Origin: an uncultured Clostridium sp.
Lineage (GTDB): Bacteria > Bacillota > Clostridia > TANB77 > CAG-508
Direction: 5' to 3'
Assembly: GCA_900557195.1 (NCBI GenBank)
Contig: USRT01000012.1
Coordinates: 1 to 60,170 of the forward strand
Length of the DNA stretch: 60,170 nucleotides
The first letter of the stretch is position 1, and each line of letters opens with the position of its first letter. The translations under genes and the position numbers were made by a program. Shown here in pieces: positions 19,415 to 29,306 of this stretch. The notes beneath the pieces were generated by a model. The model was given only the letters and a program-made list of their open reading frames with translations, did not search any database and was not told the origin of the DNA.

Positions 19415-20527
19415 CTATTTTATTTTGTATCTATTTATTATTGCATCTGCTATTCTTTTACTTGCCTTTCCATCTCCATATGGATTTGATGCTTTACTCA
19501 TTTTATTATATTCTTCTTCACTTTGTAATAACTCTTTAGTTAATTGGTATATAGTTTCTTCATCTGTTCCAGCAAGCTTCAAAGTACCTGCATCTATACC
19601 TTCTGGTCTTTCAGTTGTATCTCTCAAAACAAGTACTGGTTTTCCTAGTGATGGTGCTTCTTCCTGAATTCCTCCACTATCTGTTAATATCATATATGAT
19701 TTTGCTAAAAAATTATGAAAATCTATTACTTCTAATGGATCTATTAATTTTATTCTATCATCACTACCTAATACATCATTTGCAACTTCTCTTACTTTAG
19801 GATTTAAGTGGACTGGATATACTGCTTTTACATCAGGGAATTCATCAACTATACGTTTGATTGCTTTAAACATACCTCTCATTGGCTCACCAAGATTTTC
19901 TCTTCTATGAGCTGTAATTAGTATCATTCTATCTTGTCCTATCCAATCAAAAATATCATTTGTATAATTAGAATCTACAGTTGTTGAAAGTGCATCTATA
20001 GCTGTATTACCTGTAACAAAAATATTTTCTTCTTTTTTTCCTTCATTTAATAAACTTTTTTTACTATTTTCTGTTGGAGCAAAATGCATATCAGCAATCA
20101 CTCCTACCATTTGTCTATTCATTTCTTCTGGAAATGGAGAATATTTATTCCAAGTTCTCAATCCTGCTTCAACATGTCCAACATCTACTTGACAATAATA
20201 TGCAGCTAGTGCTCCTGCAAAAGTAGTAGTTGTATCACCATGAACTAAAACGATATCTGGTTTAACTTCTAATATTACTTGTTCTAGTCCTTTTAATGCT
20301 CTTCCTGTAATATCACTTAATGTTTGTCCTTGTTTCATAATGTCTAAATCATAGTCTGGTGTTATTTTAAAAGTATTTAAAACTTGATCTAACATTTGTC
20401 TATGTTGTGCAGTAACACAAACAATACATTCAATCTCTTCTCTTGATTTTAATTCTTTAACTAATGGAGCCATTTTTATAGCTTCTGGTCTTGTTCCAAA
20501 AATTGTCATTACTTTAATTTTTGACAT
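19415..20527 (-). CDS. mnaA: UDP-N-acetylglucosamine 2-epimerase (non-hydrolysing)
   Basis: Interconverts UDP-GlcNAc and UDP-ManNAc, giving the ManNAc donor for the TagA-type enzyme upstream. 370 residues, normal length. Motifs: IFGTRPEAIKMAPL at the N-terminus, VHGDTTTTFAGALAAYY, VGHVEAGLRTWNKYSPFPEE, ITAHRRENLGEP, and LTDSGGIQEEAPSLGKPVLV with the catalytic acid residues. It lies between tagA and tagO, a functionally coherent trio. It is also called wecB in Gram-negative bacteria. Confidence 0.95.
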   Translation of the reverse strand: MSKIKVMTIFGTRPEAIKMAPLVKELKSREEIECIVCVTAQHRQMLDQVLNTFKITPDYDLDIMKQGQTLSDITGRALKGLEQVILEVKPDIVLVHGDTTTTFAGALAAYYCQVDVGHVEAGLRTWNKYSPFPEEMNRQMVGVIADMHFAPTENSKKSLLNEGKKEENIFVTGNTAIDALSTTVDSNYTNDIFDWIGQDRMILITAHRRENLGEPMRGMFKAIKRIVDEFPDVKAVYPVHLNPKVREVANDVLGSDDRIKLIDPLEVIDFHNFLAKSYMILTDSGGIQEEAPSLGKPVLVLRDTTERPEGIDAGTLKLAGTDEETIYQLTKELLQSEEEYNKMSKASNPYGDGKASKRIADAIINRYKIK

Positions 20528-20531
20528 TTGC

Positions 20532-21260
20532 TTACTCTCTCCTTTTTCTTTTATTATTAATACATAAAAAAATAAATTTTAATAATTTTACTTGTCTAAA
20601 TATTCTTTTAGGCTGTTTTATTAGCCTATATAACCATTCTAAATTTATTTTAATAATCCATTTTGGTGCTCTTTTTAAATTATTACTAATGACATCAAAG
20701 CTTCCTCCTACTGGCATCAAAATTTTTACACTCTTTAACTTACTTTTATTATTAACAATAAATTCCTCTTGTTTAGGACTTCCAAGTCCAATAAATAAAA
20801 TATCTGGATTTACTTTTTTTATATTTTCTATTGCTTCTTCTTCACTTATATATCCATCACATACACCTACAATATTAATTCCTATATATTTTTTCTCTAA
20901 TTGTTTTTTTGTATCTTCTGCAACTTCTGGTTTAGCCCCATACAAAAATATTTTTGAATTATAATTAACAGAGGTCATACATATTTCATTCATTAAATCA
21001 ATACCTGTTATTCTTTTTTTTATATTTCCCCCATTAAATTTTGAAGCATATATAATACCTATACCATCAGGAATTTGATATTTTTGGCTATTTACCCAAT
21101 TAATATATTCGTCGTTTTTATAATTGTTTAGTATAATTTCTGGGTTTACACTAAGTATTATCGATTGATTATTATTTTTATAATCATTATAAATATTTTG
21201 TATTAATTCTTCTTGTTCTATATTACATACATCAAATCCTAAAATTTTTTCTTTTTCCAT
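20532..21260 (-). CDS. tagA: WecG/TagA/CpsF family glycosyltransferase (GT26)
   Basis: 242 residues. Transfers ManNAc (or ManNAcA) to the GlcNAc-PP-undecaprenol made by TagO, finishing the linkage disaccharide. Signatures: SVNPEIILN, PDGIGIIYASKFNGG with the catalytic Asp, RITGIDLMNEIC, LYGAKPEVAEDTKKQLE, and FIGLGSPKQEEFIVNN. The gene ends five bases before mnaA begins. The presence of TagO, MnaA and TagA together strongly suggests a wall teichoic-acid-like linkage unit. Confidence 0.92.
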   Translation of the reverse strand: MEKEKILGFDVCNIEQEELIQNIYNDYKNNNQSIILSVNPEIILNNYKNDEYINWVNSQKYQIPDGIGIIYASKFNGGNIKKRITGIDLMNEICMTSVNYNSKIFLYGAKPEVAEDTKKQLEKKYIGINIVGVCDGYISEEEAIENIKKVNPDILFIGLGSPKQEEFIVNNKSKLKSVKILMPVGGSFDVISNNLKRAPKWIIKINLEWLYRLIKQPKRIFRQVKLLKFIFLCINNKRKRRE

Positions 21261-21276
21261 ATAAATTCCTTATTAA

Positions 21277-22692
21277 TTATTTTCTTCTAAAAAAACTATA
21301 TATTTTATATAACTTTTTATTATAAATATTATTTAAATTGTTTTTATACTTATCTATAATTAATCGATTTTCTTCGATTATTTTCTCTTTTTCTTCATTT
21401 TCACTTTTTAAATAATTTAAATTTTCATTATACTTCTCATTATTCATTTGTATCATATCTGTATATCTTAGATTTTCTTTTTCTAATGTTATAATATATT
21501 TTACTAATTCGTAATATTCATTAGCAACTTTAATAGCATCATCACTATAGCAATATTCACTTATTTTATCGTGTTCTTGTAGATTTTTTATATTTTTGCT
21601 TATATTATTATTTTCTAATATATATATATAATTATTATCTACAATACGCTTAATCTCTTCTTTACTTAAATTAATAATTCCACATATATCTTCATCTATA
21701 TTAATTGCTTCCATATTTCTACCAGAAAAATTAGCAAATGAAACTGTATCCATTTTATTTATATCAAAACTATTAACTAATCCTACATATTTATTATAAG
21801 ATATTAATAAAACTATCTTTTTATTAGATATTCCTTCTATAACCGTTCTTCCCATTCCCATTAATACATCATAATTTTTTATTATATCAACAGAATCATC
21901 TGTTTCTCCTATACACTTTATATTATAATCTAATTTTTCAATGTACATTTCTAAGTTATCTATTTCATTTCCTGTACCTACTATATCTAATGAAATTCCC
22001 TCTATTTCTTTACCATATTTTTGTTTACACTCTTCATAATATTTTATATATGCATTAATACCTATTTTTATAGAATCTATTTTATCTGTATCGATTCTCG
22101 AAATAATTATAAATTTTTTTAATGGATATTCTAAATCAATTTCATTTTGCTTGCAATAAATAGAATTTTTTAATAAAATTCCTTTTTTTACATCTAAATT
22201 ATAATTTTTCTCATAAAACTCTCTTACTTCTTCACTTACATATACATAATTTTTAGCATATTTAAATGCAACTTCTTTTATATAACTTGGTCCCCATTTT
22301 CCTAATGCTAAAAATGAATTATTAATATCAAAGTATCCTTCTAATGTTACCCCATGAAAGAATAAATAATATGGTATATTTAGAAAAATACATGCTAAAA
22401 CAACTTCAAACATAGGATATGTTGGATGAATATGAACTACATCTATCTCATCAGATTTTATAATATTTTTTATTATCTCTATATTATCTATAGCATTTTC
22501 TCTTTTAAAAAAATCAATAATGTGAACTTTTACATTTAGCTCTTCAAACTTTTTTCTTAAAGTTCCATCTTTAGCTACAACGGAAATATTAAACCCTTGT
22601 TTTATTAATTCACAGCACAATGTTAATATATATGTCTCGCATCCGCCAGTCATCATATTATGTGTTGCAATTAAAATATTTTTTTTATTCAA
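21277..22692 (-). CDS. GT4-type glycosyltransferase with C-terminal coiled coil
   Basis: 471 residues. The N-terminal domain begins IATHNMMTGGCETYILTLCCEL, the GT-B acceptor-side loop of GT4 enzymes, and VVHIHPTYPMFE near residue 90 follows. The second domain holds IISRIDTDKIDSIKIG and NYDVLMGMGRTVIEGISNKK, with the acidic sugar-nucleotide site Glu. The last ~70 residues (from about YIITLEKENLRY) are a Lys/Glu/Asn-rich coiled coil. Sits in the glycan cluster; likely one of the chain-building enzymes. Donor sugar unknown. Confidence 0.82.
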   Translation of the reverse strand: MNKKNILIATHNMMTGGCETYILTLCCELIKQGFNISVVAKDGTLRKKFEELNVKVHIIDFFKRENAIDNIEIIKNIIKSDEIDVVHIHPTYPMFEVVLACIFLNIPYYLFFHGVTLEGYFDINNSFLALGKWGPSYIKEVAFKYAKNYVYVSEEVREFYEKNYNLDVKKGILLKNSIYCKQNEIDLEYPLKKFIIISRIDTDKIDSIKIGINAYIKYYEECKQKYGKEIEGISLDIVGTGNEIDNLEMYIEKLDYNIKCIGETDDSVDIIKNYDVLMGMGRTVIEGISNKKIVLLISYNKYVGLVNSFDINKMDTVSFANFSGRNMEAINIDEDICGIINLSKEEIKRIVDNNYIYILENNNISKNIKNLQEHDKISEYCYSDDAIKVANEYYELVKYIITLEKENLRYTDMIQMNNEKYNENLNYLKSENEEKEKIIEENRLIIDKYKNNLNNIYNKKLYKIYSFFRRK

Positions 22693-22706
22693 ATCTTCAC
22701 ATCCTT

Positions 22707-25178
22707 TTAAATATCAATATATTCATATTTATCTTCATTAATTTTCTTTTCATATCCTTTATCTACTAATACTATTTCTGCTTCTCTATAGAGTTCTTGA
22801 CTATCTAATATATATTGTAATCTTCCATAACTCTTATCTTTTATAGTTCTATCTGTCATTATATATACTATATTATTTTTCAATAAATTTTCTAATATTA
22901 TACGTTTCAATTTCAGATTTTCCAACTTTTCCTCTTTTATATATATTTTCACTATATTATATGAAACATTATCTTCACTATCTTTTTTTAATGCATTTTC
23001 TTTTATAAGATTCTTCCATTTTTCTATCCATATATCTTTATTAAATGATTTTGCAACTTCTCTTGCATTTTTCTTACATTTAACCATTAGATCTGGATTA
23101 TCTATATATTCTTGAATGGCATTAAAAAGACTTTCACTATTTGGTTCTATTAATATTCCATTGTATTTATTTATAATTAAATCTGTCAATCCACCTATTC
23201 TAGTAGCTATTACTGCATTTTCTGCAGACATAGCTTCAAGACAAGATAAACTTGTTCCTTCACTATATAAAGTTGGAATTAATGAAATATCTGCATTTTT
23301 ATAAACATCTTTCATATTTTGTGGAGCACAACTATACATTTTAATACGTTCTTTTCCCCACTTTTCTATTTTTTCTTGTATCTTATCAGTATCTTGCTTA
23401 AATCCCTTTCCTACAAAATGAATTTCTATATTATTATACTTTTGCATTAACCTATCAGTTATATCTAATAATAAATATAATCCTCTTGGTTCATATAATC
23501 TTCTTGGATACACAATAGTTATATTATTATTTTTTTTATTTGAATCTGGTATAAATTCATTTATATCTACATAATTAGGCACAACTTCTGTAGTGTTTCC
23601 TAATTTATAGTCAACTGTTTGAAAATAATTTGCAGTATTAGTATCAACAGAAACTAATTTATCACATGACATTGCAGAATCAATTATCCAGGCCTTATCA
23701 TTCATATTATTTCTGTCATATTTATTTAGTCTATTATCCCAAGCTACTCCATGGCTAATTCCTATAGATGGCTTAACTGCTTTTCCATGACATTCCATAA
23801 AAGAAGAATATATATTTAATTTAGTCTTGTTTTTGGCAATATAATAATATTGACGTAAAATCTCCATATCTTGTTCATATTTATAATCATATTGTTCATC
23901 ATTGCTTGTAAGTCCAACAACTTCAATATCTTCATAATATCTAAAGAAATTATAATTTGCTTTTTGATATATTCTTAATTTTGTTCCTATACTTTTACAG
24001 ACTTCATGTAAATCGATTAGGTATCTTTCTGCACCACCAGAATAATAATTTGTTCCATCAAAATCCAGAAAAGTTCCTGTAAGTACTTTTACACTATTTA
24101 TATGATCTAAATTTGCAAATGCAGATAAATTATAATCTGTTTGTAATATTTTATTAACTAAACTTTCTTCTGATATATTCTCAATATCATCTATTTGTAT
24201 ATTTAATATATTTTTAAAATTAAATTCTTTTGTATTATTTGATATATATAATATTCTAAAACATTTTGCTATCTCATAGACTTCTTCTACTCTATTGACA
24301 AAATGAACATTTACCAGGTTTTTATCTTTATTATTCTTATCAGAAATTATTATTATATCACTATCTAACTTATTATTTATTATTTCTATACATTTTTGCA
24401 AATTAGTCTTTTGTGGATAATCTAGAATAATAACAGACCTTTTTGATAAGTCTTTATAACTAATACCATTGTTTCTACTATATTTCTTATTTTTAATACA
24501 ATAGCCTTTAATAACTCTTTTATCTGCCAATTTTAGAAACTTATCAATATGTTCAACTTTTACCAAATCATTAAATAAACTATCTGATATCTTGTCATAT
24601 TCAAATTCATTACAATAATTTTTATTCAAACATTTCTTTTTATTATTTTTCAACAGTTTTAAGTCTTGTTTATTTAGCTTTATCAAGTTTTTCAACATAT
24701 TTCTATATAGATCATTTATTCTTATATTTAAATCGTTTTGAGGAATATCATTAATCTCAATTAATTTCTGTTTTTCTTGTCCTATTATTTCTGTTGCCTT
24801 TTTATAAATATAATCTACTTCTTTAATATTATTATCAAATATATCATTATATTTCTTTAAATTCGACTCATACTTTTTATTTTCTACACAATATATTGAA
24901 ATTAAAATTGTATCTGAGAAATTTTCTCTGTCATTGCCTTTAAATATTGATAAATCTAGGATTTTAAAATCATTTCTAAGTTTAGGTATATATTTATATA
25001 TTTTGTATATAGTTTCCTTTAAGCTGTTACAACTAATTATTAATACAGTGTCTTCTTTACCTTTTACATATCTATTTTTTTCACCAAATATGAAATTAAC
25101 ATTTTCATTTAATAATTCTAATTCCTTCTTATAAATTAGCATACCTAACCATTTTATATACTTTATATATTCTTCCAA
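22707..25178 (-). CDS. Large glycosyltransferase, 823 aa, GT4-type domain with N-terminal extension
   Basis: Starts at TTG (25178) after GGGAGGA. About 340 N-terminal residues are Lys/Asn/Ile-rich and match nothing I recognise. The GT-B module then runs from about 355 to 730: TNYYSGGAERYLIDLHEVC, a PSIGISHGVAW segment, VYPRRLYEPRGLYLLLDI, and the donor-site SLIPTLYSEGTSLSCLEAMS with the EGTSLSCLE signature. A final ~80 residues form a small extra domain. The fused layout suggests a processive or bifunctional polymer-building enzyme. It lies between the two neighbouring glycosyltransferase genes with short gaps. Confidence 0.75.
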   Translation of the reverse strand: MEEYIKYIKWLGMLIYKKELELLNENVNFIFGEKNRYVKGKEDTVLIISCNSLKETIYKIYKYIPKLRNDFKILDLSIFKGNDRENFSDTILISIYCVENKKYESNLKKYNDIFDNNIKEVDYIYKKATEIIGQEKQKLIEINDIPQNDLNIRINDLYRNMLKNLIKLNKQDLKLLKNNKKKCLNKNYCNEFEYDKISDSLFNDLVKVEHIDKFLKLADKRVIKGYCIKNKKYSRNNGISYKDLSKRSVIILDYPQKTNLQKCIEIINNKLDSDIIIISDKNNKDKNLVNVHFVNRVEEVYEIAKCFRILYISNNTKEFNFKNILNIQIDDIENISEESLVNKILQTDYNLSAFANLDHINSVKVLTGTFLDFDGTNYYSGGAERYLIDLHEVCKSIGTKLRIYQKANYNFFRYYEDIEVVGLTSNDEQYDYKYEQDMEILRQYYYIAKNKTKLNIYSSFMECHGKAVKPSIGISHGVAWDNRLNKYDRNNMNDKAWIIDSAMSCDKLVSVDTNTANYFQTVDYKLGNTTEVVPNYVDINEFIPDSNKKNNNITIVYPRRLYEPRGLYLLLDITDRLMQKYNNIEIHFVGKGFKQDTDKIQEKIEKWGKERIKMYSCAPQNMKDVYKNADISLIPTLYSEGTSLSCLEAMSAENAVIATRIGGLTDLIINKYNGILIEPNSESLFNAIQEYIDNPDLMVKCKKNAREVAKSFNKDIWIEKWKNLIKENALKKDSEDNVSYNIVKIYIKEEKLENLKLKRIILENLLKNNIVYIMTDRTIKDKSYGRLQYILDSQELYREAEIVLVDKGYEKKINEDKYEYIDI

Positions 25179-25195
25179 TTGTTATTCCTCCCAAT

Positions 25196-26497
25196 TTACA
25201 AATATTCTTCTGTATTTTTTAGTAATTCAATAATTTTTTGAGCCTTTTTATCCCATGTATTATCTAAAGCTTCTTGCTTTAAAATATCAAAATACTTACC
25301 ATCTTTTTCTTTATTATATTCAATTGCTTCATCTATTAATTTCACAAATTCATATTTATCTTTGGCTATTAACACAGATTTATATTTTCTACATTCATCC
25401 ATATCAGTTGTTACTATAGGTTTTCCAATAGCCATATATTCAAACAATTTTACTGGTGAAGTGGCTTTAGTAATATCATTTATTTCAAAAGGAATTGTAC
25501 AAACAGCAAATTTACTAGCATAATTAGGTAGTAAATTATAATCTCTTTTTCCCATAAAATACACATTATTATAATTACATATATTTGATTTATCTAATGA
25601 ATCATCATATTTCACTCCAAATAATACTATATTATATTCTTCTCTATTCTCTGCTAAATATTTTATTAACTCATAATCCATCCAACTAGCTATTGCACCA
25701 TAATATCCTATAATTGGCTTATTCAATTTTAAAATCTGCAAAAATTCTTCATCAAATTTATATTCTTTATCTATATTTTGAAAATCTTGATAATTTACTC
25801 CATTACACGCAAATACTAGATTCTTATCGCCCCTTTTTTGTATTACATCTTGAAATAGCTTATCTGCAGTAGTAACAACTAATACATTCTCTTTATCTTC
25901 TAGCATATAGTTATATTTATCTAACATGTTTTTAGGAATTTCATTTGTTCCAACTATCTTAGGGCTTAAATCATCAATATATTCATATATTATTTTAAAT
26001 CCATATTTTATATAATCTTTCAGTTCTTTTAGTGTTATCCTATAATCTGTTGAATAAAATTGAATATATTTATTTTTGTCATATTGTGTTAAATTTTTCA
26101 TAATTATATTTTTTATTACTTTATTATTAAAATTAACTAGATATAAATTTTCTTCTACTTTTTTTATATCTTTTACTTTATCAGTCATAGTAGTTACTTC
26201 ATACAAAACTAAGCATTTACTTCTTGCAAGATTCATAGATATATGTTGTGGTCTTTGAAACAAAGGTACATTCCAACCAAAATCACTTTTCCAAATTATA
26301 ATTCTTTCACATTCAGTTTCCAGTATCTTTTCTATTAAATTTTCATATTTTTTTCTATTAATTCTGTAATATATATTCGAAAAGATATTAATTTTACTTC
26401 CATACCTTGCAATAATATATTTAATAACTTTCTTTATTGTATTATATATACCATCTTTTTTTAGCACATTTCTAATTTTTGCTACTTTATCTTTCAT
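25196..26497 (-). CDS. Glycosyltransferase, GT-B fold
   Basis: 433 residues. WKSDFGWNVPLFQRPQHIS and FQRPQHISMNLARS near residue 75 are typical of GT-B enzymes in surface-polysaccharide loci. The donor domain contains IGYYGAIASWMDYELIKYL, NNVYFMGKRDYNLLPNYAS and KATSPVKLFEYMAIGKPIV, with the Pro-Lys-Phe-Glu-Tyr donor motif. Part of the same transcription unit. Substrate not inferable. An N-terminal ~65-residue basic helix could mediate membrane contact. Confidence 0.8.
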   Translation of the reverse strand: MKDKVAKIRNVLKKDGIYNTIKKVIKYIIARYGSKINIFSNIYYRINRKKYENLIEKILETECERIIIWKSDFGWNVPLFQRPQHISMNLARSKCLVLYEVTTMTDKVKDIKKVEENLYLVNFNNKVIKNIIMKNLTQYDKNKYIQFYSTDYRITLKELKDYIKYGFKIIYEYIDDLSPKIVGTNEIPKNMLDKYNYMLEDKENVLVVTTADKLFQDVIQKRGDKNLVFACNGVNYQDFQNIDKEYKFDEEFLQILKLNKPIIGYYGAIASWMDYELIKYLAENREEYNIVLFGVKYDDSLDKSNICNYNNVYFMGKRDYNLLPNYASKFAVCTIPFEINDITKATSPVKLFEYMAIGKPIVTTDMDECRKYKSVLIAKDKYEFVKLIDEAIEYNKEKDGKYFDILKQEALDNTWDKKAQKIIELLKNTEEYL

Positions 26498-26518
26498 GTT
26501 ACAGCTCCATTATTAATA

Positions 26519-28546
26519 CTATTTAATATAATTAAAAATTAAATCTGAGTTGATTTTTTGCCATTTTTGTATAAAATATTCTCCTTTTTTTCTTATCAAT
26601 TCATCATGTTCACTTGTTCCACTCTTTGTAGTTTGATGTGGCAAATGTCCAACACCTAAATATTTTGAGTAATAGATTTCTTTTCCTGCATTTCTTATCT
26701 TTAGTGACAAATCTGTATCCTCATAACATGTAGGATCATAGTTTAAATCAAATTCTCCTACCTTATAAAATAAGTCTTTTTCCATAATAAAACCACATGT
26801 AGCTAAATATCCTATATCTTTTCTTGCAATTGAATTTGGTGGCATATAAAAATGTTCATAAGCATCTACAACTTTGTATGCAAATCCTTTTTTATTAAAC
26901 CATCCTGCTCCCCATCCAATAGCTCCAATATCAGAATTATTTAAAAATACATCTAAATATGTATCTAGCCAATATTTATTTAAAATCCACTCATCACTAT
27001 CTAAAAATAATATATATTTACCTGTAGAATTTTTCACACCTAAATTTCTACCAGATGAACATCCATTTTTTGAATTTCTAACTAAAGTAATACTATCTCC
27101 ATATCTTTCTTTAAGAATTTCATAAGAACCATCTGTACTCATGTTATCTACTACTACAATTTGATAATTATATCTTCCATTAAATTTTAATAATGTATCA
27201 ATACAATTTGTAATAACTTTTTTGTTATTATAATTTAAAATAACTACTGATACCTGTCCATATGCTCTTTTATCTATTATTTCAGCTTTTTCTGGGAATA
27301 ATACATCTAGCATTTTAGAACATCTATTATACCAATTGTTTTCATATATAAAATCATCTCTTAATTCTTGTGTTTTATCATCCTTTTTATAATCATTTAT
27401 TTGTTTAATCCAATCCTCTGACTTACAACTAACAAAAACATTTGGATAATTTTGTATATCTGGTAATGCTGTAGCTAGTACTGGTGTATTCATTGAAATA
27501 TATTCGAATATTTTAAGAGGAGATACATAATCACCAATTTTTCCTACTTTAAATGGTAATAATGCAAAATCACTATAATTTAAATATGCTGGTAATTCAA
27601 TTTGTTTTTTTACTCCAAGAAAATGCACATTTTTAGGCATATTTTCTACTATCTGTGGAATTCCTGCATAATCTCCTATTAGATTTATTGAAATATCCTT
27701 ACTACTATTTGCAACTTCTTTAATAATATCCCAATCGAACCATTCTCCCCAAAGAGATCCATAATATAATAAAGTTTTTTTACTTGTTATTAAATCTTCT
27801 GGCTTTTCATATACTTTTCTTGGTTCAAATATTTCATCATCTACTGCATTTGCTAAATAATATACTTCTTTATATTCACTACAATATTCCTGTATATATT
27901 TTTCTGTTTGAGAGACTAATTTCTTTGCTGTAGCGACTATCATATCAGCATTATTAAGCATCATAATTAAAGTTTCTCTATTAAAGAACATTGATCCTAG
28001 TGAAGTTTCCCAATTATCTATATTTTCATATATTACTTTAGCATTCTTCAATTTTGCTAATGCCAAGTATTTGTCAAATAATTTAATTGGTCCTTCAAAA
28101 ATGAAAATATCATCTTCTTTTACAGTATCCTCTAGTTCTTCGTAATTTACATTATTAATAAATTTATGATATGTTGTTGGAATTGATATTAATGGTATAT
28201 TAGATTCACTACATTCATATGCATAAATATAGTATATAGAAAATCCCATCTTATTAAATATTTTTGAAAGTTGTGAAGAACGTTGTCCACCACCAACATC
28301 AAAATAAGGAACTGTAGCAAAAATATATACATTTTTTTCTTTTTCTTTATATAATATATCTTTATTACTCTTATCATCATTCAAATTAAAATTTTTATAC
28401 TTTTCAAGTACATCAGTATACTGGTTGTTCTTGTTTAACTTTAACTTCATTTTTATTTTATATATAATAGCATTAATTGTTACCTTTAAACCATGATATT
28501 TATAGTGATTATAAACTTTACTAATATAGCTTTTAATTTTTCTCAT
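26519..28546 (-). CDS. Two-domain glycosyltransferase (GT-B N-terminal, GT2 C-terminal)
   Basis: 675 residues. Residues ~70-420 form a GT-B module: VPYFDVGGGQRSSQLSKIF, LLYYGSLWGEWFDWDIIKEV, and VSPLKIFEYISMNTPVLAT. Residues ~430-660 are a GT2 domain: SVVILNYNNKKVITNCIDTL, VDNMSTDGSYEIL, LFLDSDEWILNKYW with the DxD metal site, and CYEDTDLSLKIRNAGKEIYY with the catalytic ED. Bifunctional fusions of this type build alternating repeat units in capsule and teichoic-acid-like loci. It is directly downstream of tagH in the transcription unit. Confidence 0.85.
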   Translation of the reverse strand: MRKIKSYISKVYNHYKYHGLKVTINAIIYKIKMKLKLNKNNQYTDVLEKYKNFNLNDDKSNKDILYKEKEKNVYIFATVPYFDVGGGQRSSQLSKIFNKMGFSIYYIYAYECSESNIPLISIPTTYHKFINNVNYEELEDTVKEDDIFIFEGPIKLFDKYLALAKLKNAKVIYENIDNWETSLGSMFFNRETLIMMLNNADMIVATAKKLVSQTEKYIQEYCSEYKEVYYLANAVDDEIFEPRKVYEKPEDLITSKKTLLYYGSLWGEWFDWDIIKEVANSSKDISINLIGDYAGIPQIVENMPKNVHFLGVKKQIELPAYLNYSDFALLPFKVGKIGDYVSPLKIFEYISMNTPVLATALPDIQNYPNVFVSCKSEDWIKQINDYKKDDKTQELRDDFIYENNWYNRCSKMLDVLFPEKAEIIDKRAYGQVSVVILNYNNKKVITNCIDTLLKFNGRYNYQIVVVDNMSTDGSYEILKERYGDSITLVRNSKNGCSSGRNLGVKNSTGKYILFLDSDEWILNKYWLDTYLDVFLNNSDIGAIGWGAGWFNKKGFAYKVVDAYEHFYMPPNSIARKDIGYLATCGFIMEKDLFYKVGEFDLNYDPTCYEDTDLSLKIRNAGKEIYYSKYLGVGHLPHQTTKSGTSEHDELIRKKGEYFIQKWQKINSDLIFNYIK

Positions 28547-28563
28547 AATTTTCTCCTTTTATA

Positions 28564-29298
28564 TTATTTCATCATATACTCTTCATATTCTTTACAAATT
28601 TCTTTAGGATTTCCTATTTTTTTAATAGTGCCATTTTCTAACCATGCCACCCTATCACATAATGACTCAATTTGTTTTAAAGAATGAGAAACAAATAATA
28701 CGGTAGTTCCCCCTTCAATCATTGACCTCATCTTATTTTCACTTTTTTGTTGAAATGCTATATCCCCTACAGATAATATCTCATCTACTATAAGAATTTC
28801 TGGATCTACTATTGTAGCTATAGAGAAAGCTAAACGTGTAACCATTCCTGAAGAAAAATTTCTAACTGGTACATCTAGGAAATCTTTTAATTCAGAAAAC
28901 TCTACAATTTCCTCAAACTTTTCATTTATAAATTCTTTTGTATATCCTAAAATCGCACCATTTAAATATATATTTTCTCTAGCAGTCAAATCCATATCGA
29001 AACCAGCACCTAGTTCAATCATTGGACAAACATTCCCATATTTCTCTATAGTTCCTTTAGTTGGCTTCATTACACCAGCTACTATTTTCAACAAAGTAGA
29101 CTTTCCAGCACCATTGCACCCTACAAACCCAATAACTTCGCCTTTTTTTACATCAAAAGTAACATCCTTTAATGCCCAAAATTCTTTTTTTTCTTTTTTT
29201 TCTTTCTTTTTAAACAAATTAATAAAAAAGAGTTTTAATGAAAAATTCTTTTCTATTCCTAAATTAAATCGCATTGAAACATTATTAATCTTTATCAT
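28564..29298 (-). CDS. tagH: ABC transporter ATP-binding protein for polysaccharide export (TagH/Wzt type)
   Basis: 244 residues. Drives export of the finished lipid-linked polymer with the permease encoded just upstream. Walker A GCNGAGKSTLLKIVAG near residue 60, a FDMDLTARENIYLNGAILG stretch characteristic of the TagH/Wzt/RfbE subfamily, signature VRNFSSGMVTRLAFS, Walker B EILIVDEILSVGD, and H-loop FVSHSL. It ends at the ATPase core and lacks the extra C-terminal domain of B. subtilis TagH or E. coli Wzt. Eight bases separate it from the permease gene. Confidence 0.92.
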   Translation of the reverse strand: MIKINNVSMRFNLGIEKNFSLKLFFINLFKKKEKKEKKEFWALKDVTFDVKKGEVIGFVGCNGAGKSTLLKIVAGVMKPTKGTIEKYGNVCPMIELGAGFDMDLTARENIYLNGAILGYTKEFINEKFEEIVEFSELKDFLDVPVRNFSSGMVTRLAFSIATIVDPEILIVDEILSVGDIAFQQKSENKMRSMIEGGTTVLFVSHSLKQIESLCDRVAWLENGTIKKIGNPKEICKEYEEYMMK

Positions 29299-29306
29299 AT
29301 TTCCTC

